DNA of 32,248 bases, taken from the NCBI GenBank assembly GCA_022795855.1, contig JAAWHL010000021.1, forward strand, positions 1 through 32,248. The letters are read 5' to 3'. Each line of letters begins with the position of its first letter. The first letter of the stretch is position 1. Of this stretch, positions 21,849 through 29,760 are shown in pieces. A program made the translations under genes and the position numbers. The stretch comes from Lawsonibacter sp. Its GTDB lineage: Bacteria > Bacillota > Clostridia > Oscillospirales > Oscillospiraceae. Below the pieces are notes generated by a model. It worked only from the letters and a program-made list of their open reading frames with translations. It had not been told where the DNA came from and made no database searches.

Positions 21849-22225
21849 TGCTCTTCTCCCTCCCGCAGCGCCTGCTCCATCATGCCGGCCAGCTCCCGGC
21901 CGGTCAGGCCAAGGGACCGCCCCTCCCGCACAAGGGGCCTGACAAAGCCGTCATAAAAGGCGGCGCGCCGCTTCTCTTTCACTTTTTCCTCCGCTCCCGG
22001 GGCCACAAACATGCCGATGCCCCGCCGCTTGTATAAAATTCCGCCGCTGACCAGCAGATTGATTCCCTTGGCCGCCGTGGCCGGGTTGATGCTGTAGGCC
22101 CGGGCCAGCTCGTTGGTGGAGGGGACCTGCTCCTCCGGGGCGTAGACCCCCCGGAGGATGTCGTCCTCCAGCATCTGGGCAATCTGCAAATAAATCAGGG
22201 ACTGTTCGCGGAACGCACCCCGCAT
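21845..22225 (-). CDS. GntR-family regulator, YtrA type
   Basis: A 126-residue regulator with the winged-helix motif IYLQIAQMLEDDIL, VPSTNELARAYSINPATAAKGI (its core is STNELARAYSINPAT) and the wing RRGIGMFV, then a C-terminal helical stretch of about 50 residues. This is the YtrA subfamily, which normally represses its own ABC operon. ATG at 22225 has AAGGAGGTG upstream; longer frames would run through the promoter. The stop overlaps the ATPase start (ATGA). A palindrome next to the -10 of its promoter (22259-22272) is a candidate operator for autoregulation. Confidence 0.93.
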   Translation of the reverse strand: MRGAFREQSLIYLQIAQMLEDDILRGVYAPEEQVPSTNELARAYSINPATAAKGINLLVSGGILYKRRGIGMFVAPGAEEKVKEKRRAAFYDGFVRPLVREGRSLGLTGRELAGMMEQALREGEEQ

Positions 22226-22258
22226 CCAAGCACCTCCTTGCCGCAAGCTCATCGGTTC

Positions 22259-22272
22259 ATTACTTGCGTAAT
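22259..22272. promoter_or_regulatory. Candidate GntR operator (palindrome)
   Basis: ATTACTTGCGTAAT has perfect 5-bp arms around a 4-nt centre. It lies 2 nt downstream of the -10 of the GntR promoter, about where transcription would start, so a bound repressor would block the polymerase. Confidence 0.5.
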
Positions 22273-22274
22273 TA

Positions 22275-22303
22275 ACCATATCACTAAAGGGGCGCCCTGT
22301 CAA
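22275..22303 (-). promoter_or_regulatory. Promoter of the second GntR/ABC operon
   Basis: On the minus strand a perfect TTGACA, a 17-nt spacer and TATGGT. It is divergent from the pgi promoter about 30 nt away. Confidence 0.78.
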
Positions 22304-22332
22304 GAGGGTTTCCGAAAAAATTCAAAAAACCG

Positions 22333-22361
22333 GTGAAAGCTCCGGAAGAATATGGTATAAT
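22333..22361 (+). promoter_or_regulatory. Promoter of pgi
   Basis: GTGAAA, a 17-nt spacer and a perfect TATAAT with TGG before it (extended -10). Confidence 0.72.
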
Positions 22362-22413
22362 CAAACAGGACAATTGACGCGGAAAGCGCCTGAAAAATAA
22401 GGAGGACTTGAAG

Positions 22414-23739
22414 ATGTTAAAACTGGACCTGTCCAAAGCGGCACAATTCCTGCCCGAGGGGTATCTGGCACAGCGCCAGGCTGGGCTGGAGAAGGCGGCC
22501 TCCATGCTGGCCAGCCACGACGGCCCCGGCGGGGACTTTACCGGCTGGGTGTTCCTCCCCCGGGATTACGACCGGGAGGAGTTCGCCCGCATCCAGGCGG
22601 CCGCGAAGCGGATTCAGCAGCAGTCCCAGGTGCTGGTGGTCATCGGCATCGGCGGCTCCTACCTGGGGGCCCGGGCGGTGGTGGAGCTGCTGGCCTCCCC
22701 CAACTACAACCTGAAGAAGAAGGACACCCCTGACATCCTTTTCGCCGGCAACGGCCTGTCCACCGACGCTTTGCTGGAGACCATCGCGCTGATTGGGGAG
22801 CGGGACTTCTCCGTCAACGTCATCTCCAAATCGGGCACCACCACCGAGCCCGCCGTGGCGTTCCGCATCTTCAAGGCCATGCTGGAGAAGAAGTACGGCA
22901 AGGAGGGGGCAAAGGAGCGCATCTACGCCACCACCGACAGGGCCCGGGGCGCCCTGAAGGGCCTGGCCGACGCGGAGGGGTACGAGGAGTTCGTGGTGCC
23001 CGACGATGTGGGCGGGCGCTATTCGGTGCTGACCGCCGTGGGCCTGCTGCCCATCGCCGCCGCCGGCATCGACATCGAGGCCCTGATGGCGGGCGCCGCC
23101 CAGGCCATGGAGCAGCTGGGGAAGGGCGGGCTGGACAACCCCGCCTGGCAGTACGCCGCCGCCCGCCACGCCCTGTACGAGAGCGGCAGGAGCGTGGAGC
23201 TGCTGGCCTGCTACGAGCCCCCCTTCCGCTTCTTCGCCGAGTGGTGGAAGCAGCTCTACGGCGAGAGCGAGGGCAAGGAGAACAAGGGCCTCTTCCCTGC
23301 CAGCGTGGAGTTCACCGCCGACCTTCATTCCATGGGCCAGTACATCCAGCAGGGCCAGCGGCTGATGTTCGAGACGGTGGTGAAGTTCGCCCCCAAGGGG
23401 GAGTTCCTCATCCCCGACGACCCGGCCAATGTGGACGGCCTGAACTTCCTGTCCGGCAAGCCCCTGTCCTTCGTGGCCGAGCAGGCCATGCGGGGCACCA
23501 TCCTGGCCCACGTGGACGGCGGCGTGCCCAACGTGCTGCTGGAGCTGCCCCAAATCAGCGAGAAGAGCGTGGGCTGGCTGATTTACTTCTTTGAGTATGT
23601 CTGCGGCCTGTCCGGCTATCTGCTGGAGGTCAACCCCTTCGACCAGCCCGGCGTGGAGGCCTATAAAAAGAATATGTTTGCCCTGCTGGGCAAGCCCGGC
23701 TATGAGGAGATGAAGGCGGAGCTGGAGGCAAGGCTGTAA
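22414..23739 (+). CDS. pgi: Glucose-6-phosphate isomerase
   Basis: A 441-residue Pgi of the Bacillus-type length class, which interconverts glucose 6-phosphate and fructose 6-phosphate. Motifs in order are [31 protein letters not shown] (its core is SKSGTTTEP), the [17 protein letters not shown] signature (core GGRYSVLT), [18 protein letters not shown] with the catalytic Glu/His region, and a C-terminal [14 protein letters not shown] with the active-site Lys. All are standard. The ATG at 22414 follows AAGGAGGACT. It has its own promoter and terminator. The last 17 codons are partly duplicated in frame just after the stop (23770-23810). Confidence 0.96.
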   Translation: MLKLDLSKAAQFLPEGYLAQRQAGLEKAASMLASHDGPGGDFTGWVFLPRDYDREEFARIQAAAKRIQQQSQVLVVIGIGGSYLGARAVVELLASPNYNLKKKDTPDILFAGNGLSTDALLETIALIGERDFSVNVISKSGTTTEPAVAFRIFKAMLEKKYGKEGAKERIYATTDRARGALKGLADAEGYEEFVVPDDVGGRYSVLTAVGLLPIAAAGIDIEALMAGAAQAMEQLGKGGLDNPAWQYAAARHALYESGRSVELLACYEPPFRFFAEWWKQLYGESEGKENKGLFPASVEFTADLHSMGQYIQQGQRLMFETVVKFAPKGEFLIPDDPANVDGLNFLSGKPLSFVAEQAMRGTILAHVDGGVPNVLLELPQISEKSVGWLIYFFEYVCGLSGYLLEVNPFDQPGVEAYKKNMFALLGKPGYEEMKAELEARL

Positions 23740-23769
23740 GGGAAGAAACCGGGCGCGGGCCCGCCGGGA

Positions 23770-23810
23770 GGCAAGCCCGGCTATGAGACGAGGCTGCAAG
23801 AGGAAAAACG
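23770..23810 (+). pseudogene. Partial in-frame duplication of the pgi 3' end
   Basis: GGCAAGCCCGGCTATGAG (18 nt) at 23689-23706 is repeated exactly at 23770-23787. After 24 nt fewer, AGGCTGTAAGGGAAG at 23731 recurs as AGGCTGCAAGAGGAA at 23791, where the stop codon has become CAA. The offset of the first block, 81 nt, is a multiple of three, so the copy is in the same frame as pgi. Confidence 0.75.
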
Positions 23811-23840
23811 GCCGTCGCGGCCGGTCATGAATACAGGCTC
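23811..23840 (+). repeat. Tip of family-1 intergenic repeat (copy F)
   Basis: GGTCATGAATACAGGCTCT matches the 3' end of copy A (GGTCATGAATACCGGTTCT on its minus strand) at 17 of 19 positions. Only the 3' end is present, joined directly to the pgi tail duplication. Confidence 0.65.
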
Positions 23841-23845
23841 TAAGA

Positions 23846-23880
23846 GGAAAAGGCGGGCGGCCCCGGGGGGCGCCCGCCTT
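23846..23880 (+). terminator. Rho-independent terminator of pgi
   Basis: A 12-bp stem (AAAAGGCGGGCG and its complement) with an 11-nt GC loop ends in TTTT. Confidence 0.88.
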
Positions 23881-23936
23881 TTGCGCTCAAAACCGAAAAA
23901 AACGCGGCGCGGAAGGGAAAGAAATCCCGGGAAACG

Positions 23937-23965
23937 TTGCATTTTCCTTTGGATTGGTGTAAACT
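23937..23965 (+). promoter_or_regulatory. Promoter of the purine salvage pair
   Basis: TTGCAT, a 17-nt spacer and TAAACT, 75 nt before the phosphorylase ATG. No purine-type operator or riboswitch is visible in this short leader. Confidence 0.58.
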
Positions 23966-24040
23966 GAAAAAACTACCATTGGAAAATCGGGCCATTCCGT
24001 GGGCGGCGGCCCGAAAAAGAGAAACAGCGGGAGGGATACC

Positions 24041-24865
24041 ATGAACTTCACATTCGAGCAGTACGAGGAGAGCGCCCAGGCCATCCGGGCGCGTCTGAAC
24101 GGCTTTACGCCCAAGGTTGCCATGGTGCTGGGCTCCGGCCTGGGGTATCTGGGGGACGAGGTGGAGAACGCCGCAGCCATCGGCTACCGGGACATTCCCC
24201 ACTTCAAGGCCTCCACCGCGCCGGGCCACAAGGGGCGGCTGGTGTTCGGCACCCTGGAGGGGCAGCCGGCGGCAGTGATGCAGGGCCGGATGCACCACTA
24301 CGAGGGGTACTCCTACGAGGAGGTCTCCTACGCGGTGCGGGTGCTGCGCCTGCTGGGCTGCGAGACCCTGATTGTCACCAACGCCGCCGGGTGCGTGCGC
24401 ACCGACTGGAAGGCGGGGGACCTGATGCTGATTTGCGACCAGATTAAGATGTTCTCCGAGTCCCCGCTGCGGGGGGGGAACCTGCCCCAGTTCGGGGTGC
24501 GCTTCCCCGACGCCTCCCGCCTGTACACCCCCCGCCTGCGGGAGCTGGCCCGGGCCTGCGCCAAGGAGCTGGGCATCCCCCTGCGGGAGGGCGTGTACTT
24601 CTACTGCTACGGCCCCCAGTACGAGACCCCGGCGGAAATCCGGGCCGTCCGGGCCCTGGGGGGCGACGCGGTGGGCATGTCCACCGCCCCCGAGGTCATC
24701 GCCGCCGCCCACTGCGGCATGGAGGTGCTGGGCTTTACCCTGCTGTCCAACATGGCCGCCGGCATCCTGGACCAGCCCCTGTCCGAGCAGGAGGTGCTGG
24801 ACGCCGGCGAGGCGGCCAAGGGCAGGTTCTCCGCCCTGGTGCGGGCCTGCCTGCGGAAGCTGTAG
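24041..24865 (+). CDS. Purine-nucleoside phosphorylase, trimeric type
   Basis: A 274-residue type I purine nucleoside phosphorylase, which splits inosine or guanosine with phosphate to the base and ribose 1-phosphate. Motifs are VAMVLGSGLGYLGDEV (its core is LGSGLG), the phosphate-binding region with GRMHHYEGYS, TNAAGCVR, a loop SPLRGGN where the family usually has NPLxGxN, RFPDASRLYTPRL, and YGPQYETPAEIRAVRALGGDAVGMS (its core is PQYETPAEIR). The SNMAAGI segment is the base-recognition part. ATG at 24041 follows GGGAGGG. The deaminase gene starts 17 nt after the stop, so they form a two-gene operon. Confidence 0.93.
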   Translation: MNFTFEQYEESAQAIRARLNGFTPKVAMVLGSGLGYLGDEVENAAAIGYRDIPHFKASTAPGHKGRLVFGTLEGQPAAVMQGRMHHYEGYSYEEVSYAVRVLRLLGCETLIVTNAAGCVRTDWKAGDLMLICDQIKMFSESPLRGGNLPQFGVRFPDASRLYTPRLRELARACAKELGIPLREGVYFYCYGPQYETPAEIRAVRALGGDAVGMSTAPEVIAAAHCGMEVLGFTLLSNMAAGILDQPLSEQEVLDAGEAAKGRFSALVRACLRKL

Positions 24866-24882
24866 GAGTGTGAGGCCTGCAC

Positions 24883-26193
24883 ATGAACATCCTGTTTCAA
24901 CACGTCACCGCCGTCACCATGGACGCGGCCAGCCCCGTCCTGCGGGACGTCTGGGTCTCCACCCGGGGGGCCAGAATTGACTCTGTGGGGCCTGAGCGCC
25001 CCCAGGGGGACTTCGACCGGGTCATTGACTGCACCGGCAAGGTGATGATTCCCGGCTTTGTCAACGCCCACACCCACCTGCCCATGGTGCTGATGCGGGG
25101 CTACGGCGGAGGGTGCGGGCTCCAGACCTGGCTGCACGACTATATCTTCCCCGCCGAGGCCCGGCTGGACAGCCGGGCCGTGGCCGCCGGAACCGCCCTG
25201 GGCCTGGCGGAGATGATTGCCGCCGGGGTCACCTGTACGGCCGACATGTATATGCACACCGGGACCGTCGCCCGGACGGTGCTGGAGTCGGGCATTTCCG
25301 CCAACCTGTCCTGCGGCGGGGTGTACTTCGGGGCGGCGGCGGACTTCTCCCCCGAGGCCTGCGGCGACTGCCGCAGCCAGCTGCGCCTGACCGAGGAGTG
25401 GCACGGCGCGGGGGACGGGCAGATCCTGGTGGACGCCTCCATCCACGCCGAGTACACCTCCTGCGCCCCTTTGTGGGAGTGGATGGCGGACTTTGCCGTG
25501 TCCCGCGGCCTGGGGATGCACGTCCATATCTCCGAGACCCGCAGGGAGCACGCGGAGAGCCTGGAGCGCAACGGGCTGACCCCCATCCAGGCCCTGGACC
25601 GGTACGGCGTCTGGGACTGCGGCCGGTCGCTGGCCGCCCACTGCGTCTACACCACCCCGGAGGACTGGGCCGTCATGGCGGAGAAAAACGTCTCCTGCGT
25701 CCACAACCCCTGGTCGAACCTGAAGCTGGGCTCCGGCGTGGCCCCCACCCCCGCCATGCTGCGGGCGGGGGTCAACGTGGCCCTGGGCAGCGACGGCATG
25801 TCCTCCCACAACAGCGCCGACCTCTTCTCCGACATCAAGCTGGCCGCCTGCCTGCCCTGCGGCACCCAGCAGGACCCTATGGCCATGGGGGCCTGGGAGG
25901 CCCTGTCCATGGCCACCGCCGGCGGGGCCCGGGCCCTGGGCCGGGACTCCGGCGTCATCGCCGCCGGGAAAACCGCCGACCTGCTGCTGGTGGACTTCAC
26001 CGCCCCCAACCTGACCCCCTGCCACGACGAGGTGGAAAATCTGGTCTACGCCGCCCACTCCTCCAACATTGAGATGAATATGGCCCGGGGACAGGTCATA
26101 TATGAGAAGGGGGAATTCCTCACCCTGGACCTGGAGCGCATCCGCGCCGAGGTAAAGGATTACGCCCTCCCCCTCGTCTTCCCCAATCCTTAA
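24883..26193 (+). CDS. Amidohydrolase, MtaD/SAH-deaminase-like
   Basis: A 436-residue amidohydrolase-superfamily enzyme. Metal motif NAHTHLPMVLMRG puts the ligands at H63 and H65; HVHISETRREH, AAHCVY and GSDGMSSHNSADLF provide the remaining His and Asp ligands. The HxHxSE and LGSDG pattern with a Trp-rich lid places it near S-adenosylhomocysteine, 5'-methylthioadenosine or 5'-deoxyadenosine deaminases (MtaD/DadD), which convert the adenine group to hypoxanthine. It directly follows purine nucleoside phosphorylase, so deaminated nucleosides could pass to the phosphorylase. Chlorohydrolase or guanine deaminase alternatives are less likely. The start ATG follows GGAGTGTGAGG. A family-1 repeat comes 14 nt after the stop. 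Confidence 0.88.
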   Translation: MNILFQHVTAVTMDAASPVLRDVWVSTRGARIDSVGPERPQGDFDRVIDCTGKVMIPGFVNAHTHLPMVLMRGYGGGCGLQTWLHDYIFPAEARLDSRAVAAGTALGLAEMIAAGVTCTADMYMHTGTVARTVLESGISANLSCGGVYFGAAADFSPEACGDCRSQLRLTEEWHGAGDGQILVDASIHAEYTSCAPLWEWMADFAVSRGLGMHVHISETRREHAESLERNGLTPIQALDRYGVWDCGRSLAAHCVYTTPEDWAVMAEKNVSCVHNPWSNLKLGSGVAPTPAMLRAGVNVALGSDGMSSHNSADLFSDIKLAACLPCGTQQDPMAMGAWEALSMATAGGARALGRDSGVIAAGKTADLLLVDFTAPNLTPCHDEVENLVYAAHSSNIEMNMARGQVIYEKGEFLTLDLERIRAEVKDYALPLVFPNP

Positions 26194-26206
26194 TTCTTCA
26201 TTCTTG

Positions 26207-26367
26207 GAACCTGTATCCACAACCTCAAACGCGCGCCTGGCCGGGCCTTCCCCGCCGCACTGTGTTCCATCTTCTTGGAATACACAGAGCATCCCTGAAA
26301 AAATGCGCCTTGCCCGGCGGAAAAACCCCTCGCCCGGGCGTCGTTTGCGGTTATGAACCCAGGTTCT
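26207..26367 (+). repeat. Family-1 intergenic repeat, copy B
   Basis: A 161-bp element with terminal inverted repeats GAACCTGTATCCAC at the left and, on the opposite strand at the right, AGAACCTGGGTTCA. Shared cores with A and C are CTTCTTGGAAT, AAATGCGCCTTGCCCGG and CGCCCGGGCGTCGTTTGCGG. It occupies nearly all of the 196-nt gap between the deaminase and the flippase gene. Confidence 0.85.
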
Positions 26368-26389
26368 TAATTCCCAAAGGGGGCCCACT

Positions 26390-28282
26390 ATGGCACAGAA
26401 CAACGGCGCGTCTCAGAGCGCCCGGACGTCCAAACAGAACACCTTTTTCGGCGGCGCGGCCATTCTGGCCGTGGGCATCATGGCGGTCAAGCTGATTGGC
26501 ATGTTCTACCGCATCCCGCTGGTGAACATCATCGGCGAGCAGGGGACGGCGGACTTTCAAAACGCCTACAACATCTACGCGGTGCTGCTGACCATCTCCA
26601 CGGCGGGCCTGCCGGTGGCGGTGTCCAAGCTGGTCAGCGAGGCCAACGCCCTGGGGCGGAAGAATCAGGTCCAGCGCATTTTCCGCCTGGCCCTGGCCCT
26701 GTTCCTGACCCTGGGCGTGCTGTCCTTCCTGGTGATGTTCTTCCGGGCGGAGTGGCTGGCCGAGCTGATGCACGACACCAAGGCGGCCGCCGGCGTGCGG
26801 GCCCTGGCCCCGGCGGTCATCTGTGTGGGCTGCCTGTCCGCCTTCCGGGGCTATTCCCAGGGCCACAGCGACATGGCCCCCACCGCCGTCTCCCAGATCA
26901 TCGAGGCGCTGTGCAAGCTGGCGGTGGGCCTGGGGCTGGCCTACTGGATGGTGCAGCAGGGGGTGTCCGAGGACGCGGCCGCCGCCGGGGCCATCACGGG
27001 GGTCACCGTGGGCACCATCATCGCCCTGGCGTATATGGTCTTCCGCTTTATGATGCTCCAGGCCCGGCAGGAGAACCTGTCCCGGGACGTACCCGACGCC
27101 CCCGGGGCCATCCTGCGGGACGTGCTGCTCATCGCCCTGCCGATCACCCTCAGCTCCTCCATGGTGGGCATCGTCACGGTGATTGACTCCTCCCTGGTCC
27201 AGGGCCAGCTTCAGAAGGTGCTGCTGGAAAACCCGGACAGCTGGGCGCTGTACGCCGAATCCATTGATTTCACCCCCCTGCGCACCGCCCTGGAGGGCTG
27301 GAAGCAGCTGCTGCCCATGGGCGGGTCCCCCAGCATCGAGGTGCTGACCCGTCAGGTGGAGGCCGCCCAGTCCGCCCAGGCGTCGGGCACCGCCCTGACT
27401 GCCCTGGACAGCGCCGCCTGGGACGTCCACGCCCTGCTGGAGTCCATGAGCCGCACCCTGTACGGCAACTACTCCGGCGCGCTGAACATTTACAATCTGC
27501 CCACCTCCCTGATGGCGGCCATCACCGCGTCGGTGATTCCCGCCGTCTCCGCCGCCCTGGCCCGCCGGGAGCGGAAAAAGGCGGCCAAGGTGGCCGGATC
27601 CGCCCTGCGCATCACCGCCCTGCTGGCCTTTCCTATGGGGGTCGGCCTGTTCGTCCTGGGCACCCCCATCATCCGGCTGCTCTACCCCCGCCTGAACGCG
27701 GCCATCGCCGGGCCCCTGCTCAGCGAGCTGGGCATCGCCACCCTGTTTGTCTGCATGATGCTGGTGTGCAACTCGGTGCTCCAGGCCTACGGGTTTATCA
27801 ACCTGCCGGTGGCGGTGATGCTGCTGGGGGGCGTGCTGAAAATTTTCAACAACTATAACCTGGTGGCCCTGCCCGGGGTGGGGATCTACGGGGCCCCCTT
27901 CGGCAACGTGCTGTGCTTCGGGCTGTGCATGGTGCTGGACCTGGTTATCATCTCCCGGGTCATTCCGGACCGGCCCTCCTTCGCCCCCGCCTTCGCCAAG
28001 CCGGCCGCCGCCTCCGCCCTGATGGGCCTGGGGGCCTGGGCGGTGTACGGGCTGCTGTCCAAGCTGCTGATGAAGCTGGGGAAGCTGTGCGTTCTGGACG
28101 AGGCCACCAAGCAGGCGGTGGAGCTGAGCCGGACGGGCAACGCCCTGGCGGTGCTGCTGGCCATCGGCGTGGCCGTAGCAATTTATGGTATTTTAGTGAT
28201 TGCCCTGCGGGCAATCTCAAAGGATGACCTGATGCTGATGCCAAAAGGGGAAAAAATCGCAAAAATTTTGCATCTTTCTTGA
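26390..28282 (+). CDS. YabM/SpoVB-like lipid-linked polysaccharide flippase
   Basis: A 630-residue MATE/MOP-superfamily membrane protein of the YabM/SpoVB branch, with about 14 membrane helices. Motifs are FFGGAAILAVGIMAVKLIGMFYRIPL at the first helix (key parts GGAAIL and FYRIPL), QGTADFQNAYNIY, AFRGYSQGHSDMAPTAVSQIIEAL (core RGYSQGHSDM) and NLPTSLMAAITASVIPAVSAA (core NLPTSL). SpoVB-type proteins flip lipid-linked precursors for cell wall or spore cortex. It is longer than the roughly 520-550 of the family, because of about 80 extra residues (272-352) after VIDSSLV. Followed by MazG, HU and RqcP, it matches the yabM-yabN-yabO order of Bacillus. The ribosome binding site is AAAGGGGG. Confidence 0.9.
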   Translation: MAQNNGASQSARTSKQNTFFGGAAILAVGIMAVKLIGMFYRIPLVNIIGEQGTADFQNAYNIYAVLLTISTAGLPVAVSKLVSEANALGRKNQVQRIFRLALALFLTLGVLSFLVMFFRAEWLAELMHDTKAAAGVRALAPAVICVGCLSAFRGYSQGHSDMAPTAVSQIIEALCKLAVGLGLAYWMVQQGVSEDAAAAGAITGVTVGTIIALAYMVFRFMMLQARQENLSRDVPDAPGAILRDVLLIALPITLSSSMVGIVTVIDSSLVQGQLQKVLLENPDSWALYAESIDFTPLRTALEGWKQLLPMGGSPSIEVLTRQVEAAQSAQASGTALTALDSAAWDVHALLESMSRTLYGNYSGALNIYNLPTSLMAAITASVIPAVSAALARRERKKAAKVAGSALRITALLAFPMGVGLFVLGTPIIRLLYPRLNAAIAGPLLSELGIATLFVCMMLVCNSVLQAYGFINLPVAVMLLGGVLKIFNNYNLVALPGVGIYGAPFGNVLCFGLCMVLDLVIISRVIPDRPSFAPAFAKPAAASALMGLGAWAVYGLLSKLLMKLGKLCVLDEATKQAVELSRTGNALAVLLAIGVAVAIYGILVIALRAISKDDLMLMPKGEKIAKILHLS

Positions 28283-28319
28283 AAATATGAAAAAAATACC
28301 TTGCGGAAGGGGAAAAAAT

Positions 28320-29108
28320 GTGGTAGATTTTCAATGCAAGCCGCGCTATGGCCTCCAGGACCTGGAGCAGATTATGACGCTGCTCCGGGGCCCCGGGGGC
28401 TGCCCCTGGGACCGGGAGCAGACCCACCAGTCCATCCGGCGCAATCTGCTGGAGGAGGCCTACGAGGCCGCCGAGGCCATTGACCGCCGGGACCCCGGGC
28501 ACCTGCGGGAGGAGCTGGGCGACGTGCTGCTCCAGGTGGTTTTTCACGCCGAGATGGCCCGGGAGGAGGGGCAGTTCACCCTGGCCGACGTCGTGGACGG
28601 GGTGTGCCGGAAGCTGGTCTTCCGCCACCCCCACGTGTTCGGCACGGTCCCGGCCGGGGACAGCGCCGCCGCCCTGGAGGCCTGGGACGCCCGGAAGCGC
28701 CGGGAGAAGGGCCAGAAGAGCACCGCGGACGCCCTGGACGCGGTGGCCCGTTCCCTGCCCGCCCTGATGCGGGCGGAGAAGCTCCAGGACAAGGCCAGCA
28801 AGGCGGGCTTTGACTGGCGGGAGGCCGCCCAGGCGGCGGACAAGCTCGCCGAGGAGGCGGAGGAGCTGAAAACCGCCCTCCGGGAGGGGACCAACGTGGA
28901 GGAGGAGCTGGGCGACGTCCTCTTTGCCGCCGTCAAGGCGGGCCGCTTTGCCGGGCTGGACAGCGAGCTGGCCCTTCACGCCGCCTGCGAGAAGTTCATC
29001 CGCCGCTTCCGGGAGGTGGAGCGCCAGGCCGGCGGCACGCCCCTGGACCGGTTCCCCCTGGAGGAGCTGGAGCGGATGTGGGCGCAGGCCAAGCAGCAGG
29101 AGACTTAA
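28320..29108 (+). CDS. mazG: MazG nucleoside-triphosphate pyrophosphohydrolase
   Basis: A 262-residue MazG with two tandem all-alpha pyrophosphohydrolase domains. The first has RGPGGCPWDREQTHQSI (core CPWDREQT), EEAYEAAEAI and EELGDVLLQV, which supply the acidic metal ligands; the second repeats EEAEELKTAL and EEELGDVLFAAV. MazG hydrolyses NTPs, including non-canonical ones, to NMP and pyrophosphate. The start is GTG at 28320, with GGAAGGGG 6 nt before it and a family-like MVDFQ N-terminus. The ATG at 28287 is possible but has no ribosome binding site and adds 11 basic residues. It begins 37 nt after the flippase stop, so the two are probably co-transcribed. Confidence 0.93.
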   Translation: MVDFQCKPRYGLQDLEQIMTLLRGPGGCPWDREQTHQSIRRNLLEEAYEAAEAIDRRDPGHLREELGDVLLQVVFHAEMAREEGQFTLADVVDGVCRKLVFRHPHVFGTVPAGDSAAALEAWDARKRREKGQKSTADALDAVARSLPALMRAEKLQDKASKAGFDWREAAQAADKLAEEAEELKTALREGTNVEEELGDVLFAAVKAGRFAGLDSELALHAACEKFIRRFREVERQAGGTPLDRFPLEELERMWAQAKQQET

Positions 29109-29110
29109 CG

Positions 29111-29130
29111 GCCGCCGCAGCGGCGGCTTT
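29111..29130 (+). terminator. Weak terminator after mazG
   Basis: A 7-bp GC stem, GCCGCCG / CGGCGGC, with loop CAG is followed by TTTAA. The stem is short and the U-tract poor, so partial read-through into the HU gene is likely. Confidence 0.45.
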
Positions 29131-29265
29131 AAGTGGGAATCACCCCTGCCGGACGGGCCGCCGGGTGCGGCGGGCGTCCCCCTGGGAGACCGGGGGCAGG
29201 GAACGGTTCTGGATATTAAAAACAGGGCGCGCGGACGCGCCGAATACACTTAGGAGGAAGCAAGC

Positions 29266-29544
29266 ATGAATAAAACCGAACTGATTAATGTGGTGGCGGA
29301 GAAGACCGAGCTGTCCAAGAAGGACGCCGAGGCCGCCGTCGCCGCCGTGATTGACGCGATTACCGAGGCCCTGACCCAGGGGGAGAAGGTCCAGCTGGTG
29401 GGCTTTGGCGCTTTCGAGGTGAAGGAGTACGCCGAGCGGGTGGCCCGCAACCCCCAAACCAAGGAGACCATCCAGGTCCCGGCCTCCAAGAAGCCGATTT
29501 TCAAGGCGGGCAAGGCCCTGAAGGACGCGGTGTCCCAGGAATAA
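29266..29544 (+). CDS. hup: HU-family DNA-binding protein
   Basis: A 92-residue HU protein, the dimeric nucleoid protein. The sequence has [24 protein letters not shown] at the N-terminal helices (core NKTELI), [16 protein letters not shown] in the body, the arm with [20 protein letters not shown] (core ARNPQT) and [11 protein letters not shown] at the C-terminus. Length and all key residues are normal. ATG follows AGGAGGAAG. A GC hairpin, GGCGCG / CGCGCC, lies in its leader at 29226-29241. Its stop codon is the first part of family-1 copy C, which separates it from rqcP. HU between mazG and rqcP is common in Clostridia. Confidence 0.97.
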   Translation: MNKTELINVVAEKTELSKKDAEAAVAAVIDAITEALTQGEKVQLVGFGAFEVKEYAERVARNPQTKETIQVPASKKPIFKAGKALKDAVSQE

Positions 29545-29706
29545 GAACCTGGAGCCACAGCCCCGAACATGCGCCCGGGCGGGCCTTTTCCCGCCGGACT
29601 GCGTGCCGTTTTCTTGGAATCCGCCAAGGATTCCCGTGAAAATGCGCCTTGTCCGGCAGAAAAATCCCTCACCCGGGCGTCATTTCCGGCAATGGATACA
29701 GGCTCT
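29544..29706 (+). repeat. Family-1 intergenic repeat, copy C
   Basis: A 163-bp element that starts at the last base of the HU stop codon. Ends are AGAACCTGGAGCCAC and, on the opposite strand, AGAGCCTGTATCCA. It shares TTCTTGGAATCC, GAAAATGCGCCTTGTCCGGCAG and CACCCGGGCGTCAT with other copies. An internal GGAATCC / GGATTCC stem is visible. It separates hup from rqcP. Confidence 0.85.
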
Positions 29707-29716
29707 AAAGGATGGA

Positions 29717-29744
29717 GGGGGCGCCTTTCGGGCGCCCCCCATTT
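29717..29744 (+). terminator. Hairpin after hup and before rqcP
   Basis: A 9-bp GC stem (GGGGGCGCC / GGCGCCCCC) with a 5-nt loop is followed by CATTTG. It could terminate the hup transcript or attenuate rqcP; the U-tract is weak. Confidence 0.5.
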
Positions 29745-29760
29745 GCAGGGAGGGACGGGA

